From contig NC_056752.1 in the NCBI RefSeq assembly GCF_018687715.1, forward strand, positions 12,663,501-12,727,500: 64,000 nt of DNA. The letters are read 5' to 3'. Under the pieces are notes generated by a model. The model saw only the letters and a program-made list of their open reading frames with translations, searched no databases and had not been told where the DNA came from. Position numbers and translations under genes: made by a program. Source of the stretch: Carya illinoinensis. Its lineage: Eukaryota > Streptophyta > Magnoliopsida > Fagales > Juglandaceae. Of the stretch, positions 24,058 through 34,969 are shown one piece after another (position 1 is the stretch's first letter; each line of letters begins with the position of its first letter).

Positions 24058-24309
24058 ATGGCTCAGCAATCTTCTCAGGGTCAATATATGAGGTATTCGG
24101 CACCTCGTTCATCAGTTGTTCCTGCTTCTACCACAGGTGCTATCATGCAATATAATGATCTGACTCGTAGGGCAGATAATGAAGCTATCTATGAGCTTGT
24201 GAGTCTCGGTACCCGATACTCATCATCCATTGTCGCATTTTCACAGCAACTGCAATCCAGAACTTGTGGAGTTGACGATCTTCACGAGAATATTACTATA
24301 CTTCAGTGA
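24058..24309 (+). CDS. Unrecognised ORF inside the copia-type element, opposite strand
   Basis: I do not recognise a family. The ORF has 83 codons, starts MAQQSSQGQYMRYSAPRSS, and ends at TGA 24307-24309. After the TGA the same frame stays open for 57 more codons (LLLESNMKIESIKQENRNLK...) to TAA at 24481-24483. The continuation has heptad-like leucines and charged residues, suggesting a coiled coil. An original protein of about 140 residues with one nonsense mutation is therefore plausible. It has its own TATA-like box and pyrimidine-rich leader, and runs against the retroelement. It may be a captured host gene or an additional antisense ORF of the element. No signal peptide or membrane segment is seen. 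Confidence 0.45.
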   Translation: MAQQSSQGQYMRYSAPRSSVVPASTTGAIMQYNDLTRRADNEAIYELVSLGTRYSSSIVAFSQQLQSRTCGVDDLHENITILQ

Positions 24310-25059
24310 CTTCTTCTGGAGTCCAACATGAAAATAGAATCAATCAAGCAAGAGAATAGGAATTTAAAATCCTTGCTTAAATCTTCTTTTCGATTGCCCA
24401 CCGCTTTAGATAGGGATGCCATGCAGATTCTTGAAGAACAAGAGCATTTGAAGAATGAGGCAAAGTGCCTTAAATTTCTGTAATTCTTGCTTCAAGATAA
24501 TAAAATAATATTTCACAAATATTTATATTTGTGTTTCTATCTTTTAGTAAATGTTCTGTGTGCTCCCTTTTATTTCTTCTTTAATAATGCACACTTCATA
24601 TCAAACCCATAATATGAATCTGAAATATTAATTGTATTAAAAGATGGTATTTCATGACTAATAACATCATCCATCTTCCCCTTGAAGCCGCAAGGGTTTC
24701 AGATTTATATTTCAAATATGTGCAGTTTCATGAGCTCTTCTGGAGCCTCAATGACATTTAAATCATATATATAAACTGCAATAATAGCTTGTTTTCATTT
24801 ACGTTTGGATTGCTTTAGATCATATAAGAATCTTTGAAATTTGATAGAATACATATTTCTTGATGTATTCAGATTAGAAGTTTCAGACATTTTCTATCAT
24901 TCAGGGATTTTCATATATATATATATATATATATCATGATTCAATGATCTATATAAATATGCAGTTAATCATGCATATCCAAACTCTCGGTAACTTTCAA
25001 GCTAATAAAAATCTCAATATGATTTCAACCACTTTAAAATCATATCAATATTGTTTCTT

Positions 25060-25385
25060 CGAGAAACTAACTTGTGATTTCTATATCACATTTTCATATT
25101 AAAAGTTTCAGACTTTTTTATATCATGTATATAAATATCCACTAATATTTAACAAAAATCACCTCTTTAGGTGTTTGGACTTCAAGTCCATATTTATCAC
25201 ATTTTACTGTGTGATATCAATTCTGCAGGAATTGAGAAACTGACTCGTGATTTATATATCACATTTTTATTTCCTTTCTATAAATACCCACTGACATTCA
25301 ACAAGCATCACCTCTTTAGGTGTTTGGACTATAAGTCTCGATGCATCATATTTTACTAGTGAATCAATTCTGCAGGAATTGTTTC
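25060..25385. repeat. Diverged tandem repeats of about 150 bp
   Basis: The block gagaaactgactcgtgattt...cacctctttaggtgtttgga...attctgcaggaatt occurs about 2.2 times with clear divergence (for example atcacctctttaggtg at 25160 and 25308). It lies in the non-coding interior of the copia-type element. Confidence 0.6.
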
Positions 25386-26483
25386 TTTCAAATTTGGCCA
25401 ATATTTTACGTCGTATTCTTCGACGATTCTTGATTCACTTTCATCATTACTTCTGGTAATGTCAATTGCCATCTCATATGGAAATACATTGTCGACAACA
25501 ATTTTATTTCTATCCATAATTTCTCCATTATTCATGAAATGTAACGAGATCTCATTATTTTCAGGTACCTGTCCCTCTTCAAGGGAAGACATTTTCATGA
25601 AAAACCTCTTCAGGAGGCACTCTTCAAGAGTTTATATAGGAGAATTTTATTTGGATGAACTTTATTGCTTGTTTTGTGGGTATGGCCTCTTCAGGAGCAC
25701 CAAATTATTTGTATCTTTCTCTTTTGAGATGTTCTATCTTTTGTATCAATACGTCTCACATGCCTTTAGACATGTCTTTAGACTGCTGAATTTCTTAATT
25801 GTCCTACAGGGACTTCAATTCTCGCTGGGATTTTAGCAGCTATAATATGAGACATTTTTATCTTATTGCATTCAAAATTTAATTATCATCCGAACTTCTG
25901 GTTCACATATGATAATCAAGATAACGTCGAATAATTTCATCTTATTTGCTTCAAGCAAATTTTTCTTTCCACTTCTGGTGGTAAAACTTTATAGTAAAAG
26001 AATCTTCTGGTTCTTTTATGGACGTCCATATGAAAATTATTCGACTTATCGTAATTGATTTTAGATGATCAAGATAACCATGAAAAGATACAAATATTTT
26101 GAATCATATCACCTTTTGATGCATCATAATATTTGATTCAATAATTTGTATAATATCATCTCAAAAAGAAAGCTTACAGCTTTTCCAATACGAGCTTCTG
26201 GCCTGAAAAGATATTCATTATCACGTTCAATCTCTTAGTTTCTTTGAATGAAACGCATAATTCTTTTCACTTCAGGGAATAGAATGATATAAATTCATTA
26301 TCATTCACTTCAGGGAATGATGTAGATCTAGTAAGACGTGATTAATTATTCTTATAAAAAACTCATTATTTTGCTCAGTTACTGAAAGACTTGATATAAA
26401 TTTAGAATATATTGTGAACGTTTACATTTCATATTGCTATTTCAGGAGCACATTCGAGACGTTCATTCAAATATATATTCTTT

Positions 26484-26630
26484 CCACAATTTCAATTATG
26501 TAACTTCAGGTGCATAAATCATAATGAGCTTTACGTATCACTTATTTACACAATTTCAATTATGCAACTTCAAGTGCATAAATCATAATGAACTTTTGGT
26601 ACAAGTATCACTCATTTAAACTATGAGATA
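26484..26630. repeat. Tandem duplication of about 75 bp
   Basis: acaatttcaattatgtaact...gtgcataaatcataatgagc is followed by acaatttcaattatgcaact...gtgcataaatcataatgaac. It is inside the copia-type element, with no coding role seen. Confidence 0.65.
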
Positions 26631-27942
26631 CTCAAAAGCTGTTATTGATTCAGGACAATCCTTCAGGGATGCTCCATTCTCATTCCAAGATGAATCTTAT
26701 CATCAATAATTCATAACAAGTATAAATAAATAAAACTTGTATATAAACTATGTGAATAAACATAGAATTTATCAAATAATAATAATGAATATAATCATTA
26801 ATATTTACCTCAACAATTACAAATACTATATTAAAAACTTACTTAAAGTTGACGATTACTAACTTCAGAATTATTAGAATCTTTGTGACAACTTCCCGCT
26901 AGTTTCAATACAATACAAATTAATTTATAACCATAAACATTTATAAGCAGTATTAAGAACATCCGCATCCTTACTTTCAACAACTGCACCCTATTGTAGG
27001 CCTAATTATAAAGAAGAATTTTCAAGTCAAAAGTTCATACCTACTCCTGCAGCTTTTCCACAAAGTATGCTATGAAAGTCCAAAAACTATAGCCTAAAAT
27101 GTATTATGTTTACACGTAGCATTGAAGTAGTAGAAAGATTGATGATTAGTCATATAATTAAATATATAAGATAAAGGTGGAGGGAAGATAAGCAGAAAAT
27201 TCTGAGTCAAAGGTTTTAGTCTAGGACAGTAAATTAAAGTTGACGTGCTTACCGAGATGTAAATTGCAGAGGAACTGACAAAGGTCCAGCATCTATTGGG
27301 GCTGAAGCACAGCGCGTGGATTATCCATCCATCTCTAAACCAGGAAAGACTGTCCTTGAACTAGTCAGATGAAAAATCTCCTTTATCTCTACAACTGTTA
27401 ATCGGCACCAAGAGGCTTCCTGCAACTCACAGCCACCATAGATCGACAAAAACAGTGCCTATAAAAAAAAATCGCCCTTCCGAAGCTTAAGGTAGGAAGC
27501 GTCCTTTCTGCAACTGCAAGTCCCATACAGGTACAGTTGATTTAGGAGCCATAGATCTTCCTGAATTAACTTTGTCCGTGCCGGAAGCAGAAACAAAGCC
27601 ACTGGAAGTACTGGAGCTTCCCTTGCTAGCTAAAGCCACGATCTCCCTTGCCTTGTCGGCCTGAAAGTCTATGGTGGAAGAAACTCCATGGGTTGCGCAT
27701 TTGAAGTAGCCACAAAGTTCTGTCTAAAAGCCTCGATTGAATTGATCTCCAATTTTGTTAATAAATCTTTAGTGGTTGCCGCCGGAAGAGATCTTTCTGG
27801 ATTTTCTTTGGGTTTCGGTTTCCGAGTGATTCCAAGGCTGAGATCTTTGAGATTTCCTCTCTCCGATTCCTTGCTGGATCTAGATCGAAAAGAGAAAGCA
27901 GAGTGCTTTCAGAGCTTTCCAAGGCCTTCATCCGGCTGGGGA

Positions 27943-28198
27943 CTAGCGATGGTGATGAGAGGGCCGGAGAGTAATCCATGAGAACAATCTAATCTTTGGG
28001 GGAGAATCGGGACCGTATGAATCGTGCACAGAGCTGTCCACGCCATTGATTTGGGGGTTGAGCTTTTTCATCCAGCCCAGCATGTGGTCGAAGGACCGAT
28101 TCTCCATCATGAGCACTATAATAGTTCTGATCGGACTCGTATCAGAGCTAACAGGCATCGTTATTTTCCCGTTTGGCCTTGGAGAGGCCGGAAATCTT
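27943..28198 (-). pseudogene. Captured fragment of a plant non-specific phospholipase C gene
   Basis: The minus strand encodes [20 protein letters not shown] followed by [16 protein letters not shown]. The ENRSFDHxLGW-KKLNP-I-GV string is the N-terminal signature of plant non-specific phospholipases C (NPC; phosphoesterase family PF04185), which hydrolyse phospholipids to diacylglycerol. In that family the E and N of ENRSFDH belong to the active site. Similarity fades after about DSYGPDSPP. The frame is open upstream of the ATG at 28158 to about 28198. Only some 60-80 residues of a roughly 500-residue protein are present, and no other NPC exon is visible. It sits just inside the 5' LTR of a retroelement and in its transcriptional sense, so it was probably picked up by transduction. 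Confidence 0.75.
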
Positions 28199-28214
28199 AT
28201 GCTGAGAGAGACAA

Positions 28215-28229
28215 CTCGTGCTGATAACG
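28215..28229 (-). other. Probable primer binding region of the minus-strand copia element
   Basis: On minus, the bases after the 5' LTR read CGTTATCAGCACGAG. The position is right for a primer site, but I could not match it with certainty to a tRNA 3' end; some copia elements use internal tRNA fragments. Confidence 0.4.
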
Positions 28230-28538
28230 TGTTATAAAATCATGAAAATAGATAGAGAAATTCAAAGATAGATAGAGAGCTCAGAGAGGTTGAGAGAGAA
28301 CGAGAGAGGAAATTCTCTTATTGATCTGTTATTAAACTGATAAATTCCTTAAAGGATACGGCGATATATATAGGAGTACAAAGGGAACTATGCTAGTTTA
28401 CTATGCTAGTACTATGTTGACACTATGCACTGTGCATATGTCGGCCATTTACACTATGCCAGTACTATGCTAGCACTATGCACTATGCATTTGACGACTA
28501 GATAAATGTGGTCATACAATTCAAGATAGTTTATAACA
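28230..28538 (-). repeat. LTR (5' side of the minus-strand element)
   Basis: 309 bp, TGTTATAAA...TTATAACA, paired with 22862-23167. It is followed by the tcata duplication at 28539-28543. Confidence 0.88.
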
Positions 28539-28572
28539 TCATATATATTTATATACCTATATATATAATTAT

Positions 28573-28722
28573 GAGTAATGTTAGATACAAGTTTAATATG
28601 ATGTGCATGCAACTCTCGTATAAATTATTTAAAAAAAGTGTAACCCATTATAAAAAAATTGAGTTTTTTCACATGAAGTTTACAATTTTTTTTCAAAGGC
28701 TTGTATAGATTTTAACATTCTA
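28573..28722. mobile_element. Possible worn MITE
   Basis: taatgttagatacaag at the left and cttgtatagattttaacatt at the right are imperfect inverted copies; the interior resembles 19061-19210 in places. No ORF. The exact ends are uncertain. Confidence 0.35.
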
Positions 28723-28909
28723 AATTTGTTCATATCATTTCTCAATAGCTCTATGCTCATATGCGTCAAACAAACTAAATACTACTAATACTTAACAATA
28801 ATGTTTGCTGATACTTAGCATGGCCGGGCTAGCTTGAGCTTAACTATGTACTTTTATGGACTCACAAATGAAAATTTCTATTTTATCATTTTTTTTTTTT
28901 TTATAATTA

Positions 28910-28991
28910 TCATACTCTCAACATTTTTTTATGCAGTATGATCGAATGATTGATCTACAAGTAGAATATAACAAACATTTTTCAATCATTT
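28910..28991. repeat. Left copy of an 82-bp LINE target duplication
   Basis: Begins tcatactctcaacattttt and ends ttcaatcattt. It is base-for-base identical to 30225-30306. Confidence 0.9.
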
Positions 28992-30224
28992 TTTTTTTTT
29001 TGAAACGAAGCTTGCATTAATATCTATGAAATCATAGCTTGAATACAAGGAGGGATGTGTACAAAAGTCGTGGTACTACCACTGAAATTAAAAGCATCCC
29101 TACTCAAGGAATGAGCAACTTCATTGGTTGCTCTTACAACATGCCTCACTGACCACGAACTAAACGTGCTGAGAATCTCCCTGGCATCTGCCACAATCTG
29201 GCCCACGTAATTGAGAGCAACTGACTGAGATTTTAGGCCTTCTACCACCAGCAAAGAGTCTCCTTCCAGAACCACATCCCGGTGACCAAGAGAACTACAC
29301 AACATAACTGCCTGTAAAGCTGCGTATGCTTCTGCCATGTGAGGGTCAGGGAACAACTCCTGCACCATACGCAAAGAAGCTACCACTTTGTCATTCCAAT
29401 CACGAAGAATGACCCCCACTCCGACTTTGCCCGATGCTTTATCTACTGATGCATCCCAATTCGCTTTAATTTTGCCTTGAGGGGGAGCCTCCCACGCTTG
29501 GTTGGTTTGTTGTTTCAGCACCCCTGCCTTCTTGCTCACTGACAGCTTGTGTAAGTCGTCTACCATTAGCTTTGATTGGCTTGCTACTACAGATGGATGA
29601 GTGAGGTGACCCTGGAAGATCACTTCATTCCTCCTCTTCCATATGTTCCAGGCTGTAACTGCAAACACTTGAAGCTCTTCTGGCTCCTTAGCTTCTATTA
29701 AGCCCTCTAATTTCTCTGCAAAGGAAGGGGAGTCCATGCTGGTTTTTTGAAGCTTCCTACTGCTCATGGACCACACATCCCTTGCTGAGGGGCATTCCCA
29801 CAGCACATGCTCAGTGGTTTCAGATGTTTGGAAGCAAATGGGACAAGCTGAATCTGCCACTACCTTCCTTGCCTTTAAATTTGCTCGGGTGGGGAGTGCA
29901 TTAAGACATGCCCTCCACAGGAAAATTTTTGTGGCGTTTGGGATGTTTAAACGCCAAATACCAGACCACGGGCCCTGTTGAATGGTGGCTCTTGATGTCT
30001 GTCCCCTTTCTCTATCTTCCATATCATTCTTCAGGTGGTAAGCTGACTTTACTGAAAAGGTGCCTGTAGATGAGCATCTCCAAAAAAAGCTGTCTGGCTT
30101 TAGCTGTGGGCTGATGGGGATTTTCAGAATAGCCTCTGCCTCCCTTTTGGAAAACATGGTGGTTACTAGGTCCCTCTTCCACTGAGCAGTATGCTCATTT
30201 ATCAGAATAGATACTTTGGTACTC
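28992..30224 (-). mobile_element. 5'-truncated LINE insertion with very long target duplication
   Basis: On minus the element runs from the truncated 5' edge at 30224 to a poly(A) tail (T-run 28992-29001). The flanking duplication is 82 bp and exact. It carries the last third of a LINE ORF2. A perfect duplication and an intact frame indicate a recent event. Confidence 0.88.
29024..30222 (-). pseudogene. LINE ORF2 C-terminal part: zf-RVT and RNase H domains
   Basis: An open minus-strand frame runs from the truncation edge (the first ATG at 30157 is internal; TKVSILINEHTAQW precedes it) to 29024. A zinc-binding zf-RVT domain spans about residues 60-145 from the ATG (IFLWRACLNALPTR, then CPICFQTSETTEHVLWECP with Cys and His spacing preserved). 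An RNase H domain fills about residues 230-360, with D in KANWDASVD, E in HMAEAYAAL, D in LEGDSLLVV, and NEVAH late. Endonuclease and reverse transcriptase are missing by 5' truncation. No stop or frameshift is seen, unlike the older LINE at 59640-60720. It is not expected to be expressed. Confidence 0.88.
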
Positions 30225-30306
30225 TCATACTCTCAACATTTTTTTATGCAGTATGATCGAATGATTGATCTACAAGTAGAATATAACAAACATTTTTCAA
30301 TCATTT
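30225..30306. repeat. Right copy of the 82-bp target duplication
   Basis: Identical to 28910-28991. Confidence 0.9.
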
Positions 30307-30439
30307 AATACCATATTATAATGAAATGGTGGAATGACAAATTATAGTTTTTTATTGTGTAGAATCAAGGATATACGGAAATTCTCACCAAATTATTACG
30401 GTCCGGCCCTACCATCACCATATCTATGTTTATATTCTA

Positions 30440-30475
<36 letters not shown>

Positions 30476-30547
30476 CTCTCGATTGTCGCCTCATGTAGCT
30501 ATTGGCCGGCTGCCGCTGCGTCATTCGATAAAAGATGTTCGAGAACA

Positions 30548-30639
30548 CTTAAAACGGCAAATGTAGTTGGATTTACCTAATACATGCTTTATGCTTAAAA
30601 CGACAAATGTAGTTGGATTTACCTAATACATGCTTTATG
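30548..30639. repeat. 46-bp tandem duplication
   Basis: cttaaaacggcaaatgtagt...tgctttatg is repeated at once with a single change (cggc to cgac). Small and recent. Confidence 0.85.
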
Positions 30640-31079
30640 CTTGTAAACAAACATAACAATGGCGTGATCTCTAAGCTGATCACTCATCCATATTGTCTCT
30701 CCATTTCAAATTTTTAATAAATCGTGTACAAGCTGCTAGCTGTCCCTTTCTAACGAACCTAGAATGAGAGAACCCGCAATTAATCCAAGGAATTAGGTAG
30801 AAATTGGGGTGTAGTTTGGATTCTCCTCTCACATACGTACGTGAAATACGCATATCCGAATTGCAGATTGGAAAACGCGCTAATTGGGGCGCGCATGCAC
30901 GAACACATGCAAACACCGACAGGGGAACACGTACGGAAGGTTAAAAATAAGTTATGGATACACGGGGAATGAGATAAATGAAAAATCTGTGAATGGTAGT
31001 TAAATAATGAGATAAATGAAAAATCTGTGAATGATAGTTAAATAATTTGACATGTGATATTTTATGAAGTTTTGAAGAA

Positions 31080-31345
31080 TGAGAGATTAGAAGAAATTGA
31101 ATAAAAATATTATAAAGTTAAAATATTATTATAATATAATTCTTTTAGTATTGTTTTTGTTTTGAGGTTTGAAAAAGTTGATTTTTTTTTTTTGTTTGGA
31201 AGTTAGGAAAAGTTGGAATGATTAGGTAATGATTAAATGAAAAAGTGAATAATTTGAAATTGAAAAATGTGTGTTTAAGTATTGTTTGAACGTTGAGATG
31301 GAATGTGATGAGATAAAACCATCTCAACATGATCAAATTAAACAA
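31080..31345. mobile_element. Worn MITE related to 17714-17887
   Basis: It shares gttttgaggtttgaaaaagtt and gaaaagttggaatgatt-type runs with the MITE at 17714-17887. The ends are not clear. Confidence 0.4.
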
Positions 31346-33034
31346 CCCCTAATTAGTCATATATAGTAACTTTATTTTGGCCTTGCTCACGTGTTCTCCT
31401 TTACGTGTTTGAACCCACTATACATATAGTTGTACACAAATCTTGTCAGAAAATGTTAAAGATCCAGCTCGTTCATTATTTACCACCTTCATGCATGCAT
31501 TTCCAAAAGCGATCCAAATATGTGTTCAATATTCAACAATTAGATAGGAAAGATTAGTAACCCATAAAGATGTGTATCTTTCTTAACTTGTCACTGGCCT
31601 TGATTAGCTGTATCATGGGCATAAAATGTCAAATTCTTAATAAAGGTATTCCTCGATACTCCAATCACCACAAATTTTGCCAAACCCTTGAAAAGACGAA
31701 ATGCATGCATGCATGCACATCTATTTTTAGGATGTCAAATCCTCGCTAAGACAAAATACATGCATGTAAATCTTTCTATCTATCATTAATTCCACATTCT
31801 CTGGGTACTTCTTTTTCCTGCTTAACAGTTTATTTTTTTATTGGTCAAGGGCATGAAAAAAGTAGCACCTGGCCTCCTATTCAATAGTTTGAAACAATTG
31901 CTTTGTAATGGCTCAAGGAAAGCCCAAGCCACATGATCAAAATCTTCATTCTGAAAGAATTAGGCAATTGTATATATATTTGGAGCTCCATTAAAATTAT
32001 TATAGAAAGATTTAAGTATTGTTCGAAACAAGACCTAGATCTCTCATCTGATGGGGCTGAAATTGGCTTGGAATAAAAGGGAATTAATTAAGCAGCGCAC
32101 TAGCTAGTCTGGATTCTGTGTAAACAGAACTGGCACCCAAAACTTGGTCATGCTAGATTCCTTTTTGATAATCCTAAAGTATCTTCGATCTTCAGGGGAA
32201 AAGATTTCCAATCTTCCATCATTACTCATATGAAATATTAACATGCATGCATGAGTACGGTGGAAGCTGCTTTAATTAATGTCCAAACTTTTGAGTCAAA
32301 AAGCTTTCGAATTGTATACAGTACTGGAATTTGGACAACGAATCAAGTTCTGTGTACGTCCAATAACATATATATGTTCTCCCTTTTTTCAACCCCCATC
32401 GATCGTTCTCGATCTGCGCTGTAATAATCCAAATTACGTACTGCGCCTTGCTTGTAACGTTTACGATCAAGCCAAACCGTGGCTGTACTACGTGCGAAGT
32501 CGCATGTGTATATTTGCCGCTACTGATCATATTAGGTTAAAACTTAAACATTATAACACGTGTGCATGTGTGCTGACATGTGTTTATTTCTACTATCCAA
32601 ATGCAGTGGCTTTGAGGCCCGAGGGTTCATCTCATAGAGCATAACATTTCTGTATGGCTACGGCCGCCGCAGGAGGACATTGAATATTTCCTTGCACCTT
32701 TTGAAGGCTAGGGATAAAATATTAAGTTTCATTCCGTGAGTTCATGCACTTTTTGGATGAATAGGTTCTTGTCGCGCGATGATCTGGTTATAATATATTT
32801 GAGCACTGCATGATGCAATTATTGTGATGGGACCTTTGTAACATATATATTTCATATCTCATCATGTTAATGTTCTGTGTTAGATCATTATCAAGAACAT
32901 CAAGGGATATTGTATCCCTTTCCTACAATGAATTTGTTTGGAAAAAACAAAAACTAATGATTTTCTACTATTTGAGGGCATGGGGAAGTTGAATTATATA
33001 CGAAACTGCTTAACAACCACCGTTAATGATTCTA

Positions 33035-33064
33035 CACTACAACAAATATGGCTTTTAGTGACAG
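33035..33064 (+). repeat. Left terminal inverted repeat of the CACTA element
   Basis: CACTACAACAAATATGGC followed by TTTTAGTGACAG; pairs with the right end (45244-45273). AGTGACGGTTT-like motifs follow at 33075-33140. Confidence 0.88.
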
Positions 33065-33149
33065 ATTATAAATAGTGACGGTTTCCAAACTGTGACTAAA
33101 ACGTATTTACTGTGACGGTTTGTGAGAACTGTCACTAAATGTCGGACAA

Positions 33150-33345
33150 GAATTTCAAAACGTTCGGACATTTCCCATAATACGTTCGAACGTCACAGTA
33201 ACGTTCGAATGTTATGTATATTTACGTGCGAACGTAAAAAAATTAGCGCGAACGTTCGAACGTTTTAACTATTTACGTGCGAACGTGAATATATTAGCGC
33301 CAATGTTCGAACGTTAATGTGATAAAGTTCAAACGTTATATGTAA
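33150..33345. repeat. Left subterminal cluster of ACGTTCGAACGT palindromes
   Basis: About eight copies with variants such as ACGTGCGAACGT and ACGTTCGAATGT in 190 bp. This is the position at which transposase-binding repeats lie in En/Spm elements. Confidence 0.8.
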
Positions 33346-33522
33346 AATTACATAAATTAACCATAATATATATTTTTTTTAATAGTAAGGTTGAGTAACG
33401 TTATATTAAAAAAAAAATTAAGAGTAGAAATTAAGCTACACAATATATACATTAAATATTTGTGTCCATTACATATGTCGAAAATAAAAAACGTTCGAAT
33501 GATAAATTTTTACAAATCACTT

Positions 33523-34749
33523 TCAGAACTGCTGATTTACAAAAGATCGAAACTCCTCAGTCAATGTCTCAACCTTATTGTTTAGCACATCTACATGATG
33601 TGCAAGATGTGCGACAGCCTGATCTATATGTGCAATCTGTCTATCGATCTGTCGGTCTATATGCGCCTTCATATCTGTCATCATTGTATCAACCCAAGCA
33701 GGTCGCACATCCCCAGCAGATGTAACTCCCGGCTGCTGACTAGTACTCGCCGACGGGCGAGCAACATCGGCCCCAGACTCAGTCGGGGGAACAAGATCTG
33801 GCGTAGGACCAGACTGACGCCGAGCTGAGCCTCTCCCCTGTCCAATGCTCCGGCGGTGTGTGGTTATGTCGATAGGGCTCATCTGGTTTATCACCATCTC
33901 CTCCGCCTGGAGTGGCACTCCCCGGGCTAGTAATAAGCGGCTGATGATGACTCCGTACGGGAGATTATCCGTGGTAACGATGCTGGCCTCGTAACGGATC
34001 CGCTCAAATATAACAAGGGGCAAGTCAATGGACTCACCACTTGCCAAGCCAATCAGGAACTGTGCACGAGCCCGACTGAATGTGCTCTTATGTGCCACCG
34101 GGTTTACATTTGTTGCAACAAAAATGTGCAACATGCGAAAGAAAGGCAGCAGCTGATTCTGGCTGAAGGAGTTCGGCCTATCGAGCTTTGTGCGGTCCAT
34201 GCCAGTGAGGATGTAGAAATCCTGGTCCCGCTCATCGTCACCAACCTCAGCAGCAATAGGATCGCCCTCGGGTCGATCTTCTTCATGACTGGGCATAAAC
34301 TCAACAGGGCCCGAAGATGAAGCAGAAGCAGCTGGATCTGCCTCGAATATGCCTGGGGAAAATGCAGCTGCTATGTCATCAGCCTGAGCAGCTGTCGACT
34401 CAGGTAGCATACGCGGAATCTGGAGCAAGTCGGCGAGAACATCCGCCGAGAACTGAAACTGTACACCGCGTACACTGAGAGTATGGGATGATGCATCGTT
34501 AGGCATGGTGGCCATCCCAATGTAAAACTCTCGAACCATTGTGGGGTAAATCTTTCCCCTCAATGTGCATATGGGGCCCCAGCCTCTGGTGACGAAGACG
34601 TCTCTCAGCGTCTTTCGCTCCCAGCTGAGCTCATCAAACTCATTATTGAGGATTTCTCGTTCCCCCATAACAGTTCGTGCCCCCAGTCGAGCGATGTCCG
34701 GATTGCCTCCATCCCTCCCTCGCTTCCTTGTCGTCATATACTGAGCCAT
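33523..34749 (-). CDS. Intact 408-codon ORF of a plant-transposon protein type, antisense in the CACTA element
   Basis: The likely start is the ATG at 34749 (MAQYMTTRKRGRDGG): it follows a good acceptor (ttttattttcag) whose matching donor (aag|gtaatg, near 35592) would splice a 5'-UTR exon downstream of a TATA box at 35721-35728. The longer start at 34809 lies in that intron. Residues about 30-260 resemble the 'putative plant transposon protein' domain: RGWGPICTLRGKIYPTMVRE, then FYIGM, an internal acidic insert, and LLPFFRMLHIFVATNVNP. A P/S/G-rich linker and a C-terminal coiled coil (IDRQIDRQIAHIDQAVAHLA...) follow. No stop or frameshift, in contrast to both transposase genes. Its function is unknown; DNA binding or complex formation is a guess. 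The domain assignment is from memory and moderate. Confidence 0.7.
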   Translation of the reverse strand: MAQYMTTRKRGRDGGNPDIARLGARTVMGEREILNNEFDELSWERKTLRDVFVTRGWGPICTLRGKIYPTMVREFYIGMATMPNDASSHTLSVRGVQFQFSADVLADLLQIPRMLPESTAAQADDIAAAFSPGIFEADPAASASSSGPVEFMPSHEEDRPEGDPIAAEVGDDERDQDFYILTGMDRTKLDRPNSFSQNQLLPFFRMLHIFVATNVNPVAHKSTFSRARAQFLIGLASGESIDLPLVIFERIRYEASIVTTDNLPYGVIISRLLLARGVPLQAEEMVINQMSPIDITTHRRSIGQGRGSARRQSGPTPDLVPPTESGADVARPSASTSQQPGVTSAGDVRPAWVDTMMTDMKAHIDRQIDRQIAHIDQAVAHLAHHVDVLNNKVETLTEEFRSFVNQQF

Positions 34750-34969
34750 ATCCTGAAAATAAAAAAAAATATATAAGTTATAACATTTTAAAAAAATGAT
34801 TATAATCACATATACATACGTATTATGACATATATGGATTATACTAAAAATTAAAATATCATCCTTATAAATTTACATAATTTTGCGAGTAAAACTTTTA
34901 AAGAAACTCACTTTTTCAATATATAAAATAATAATACCTAAAAGAAACAATATAAAAAAATTTTATATT

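Larger units (their letters stand above)
22862..28538 (-). mobile_element. Deletion-derivative copia-type LTR element carrying foreign sequence
   Basis: Two near-identical 0.3-kb LTRs (22862-23167, 28230-28538) with TGTTATAAA...TTATAACA ends are flanked by tcata on both sides (22857-22861, 28539-28543). Orientation is minus: a purine tract (CCAAAGGGGAAG on the minus strand) touches the left LTR, and a copia RNase H end is read on minus at 23400-23625. The 5-kb interior lacks gag, integrase and RT. It contains a phospholipase gene fragment near its 5' end (27943-28198), an opposite-strand ORF (24058-24309) and diverged tandem repeats. It would need proteins from a related complete element. Confidence 0.85.
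30307..33034. other. Intergenic DNA without recognised genes
   Basis: Open frames here are short and show no family features. The region holds a (TA)n tract (about 30447-30471), the tandem duplications at 30548-30639 and 30965-31048 (gagataaatgaaaaatctgtgaatg twice), a worn MITE-like stretch (31080-31345) and an atgc repeat near 31696. Confidence 0.5.

Noticed and set aside
28024..28237. Plus-strand ORFs opposite the phospholipase fragment
   Set aside because: Shadow frames of the minus-strand NPC-like reading.
32276..32644. 121-codon plus ORF and its minus-strand shadow
   Set aside because: No recognisable domain, no promoter or splice support, and mixed composition; treated as chance.
34090..34320. 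Plus-strand ORF within the antisense CACTA gene
   Set aside because: Shadow of the 408-codon minus-strand ORF.
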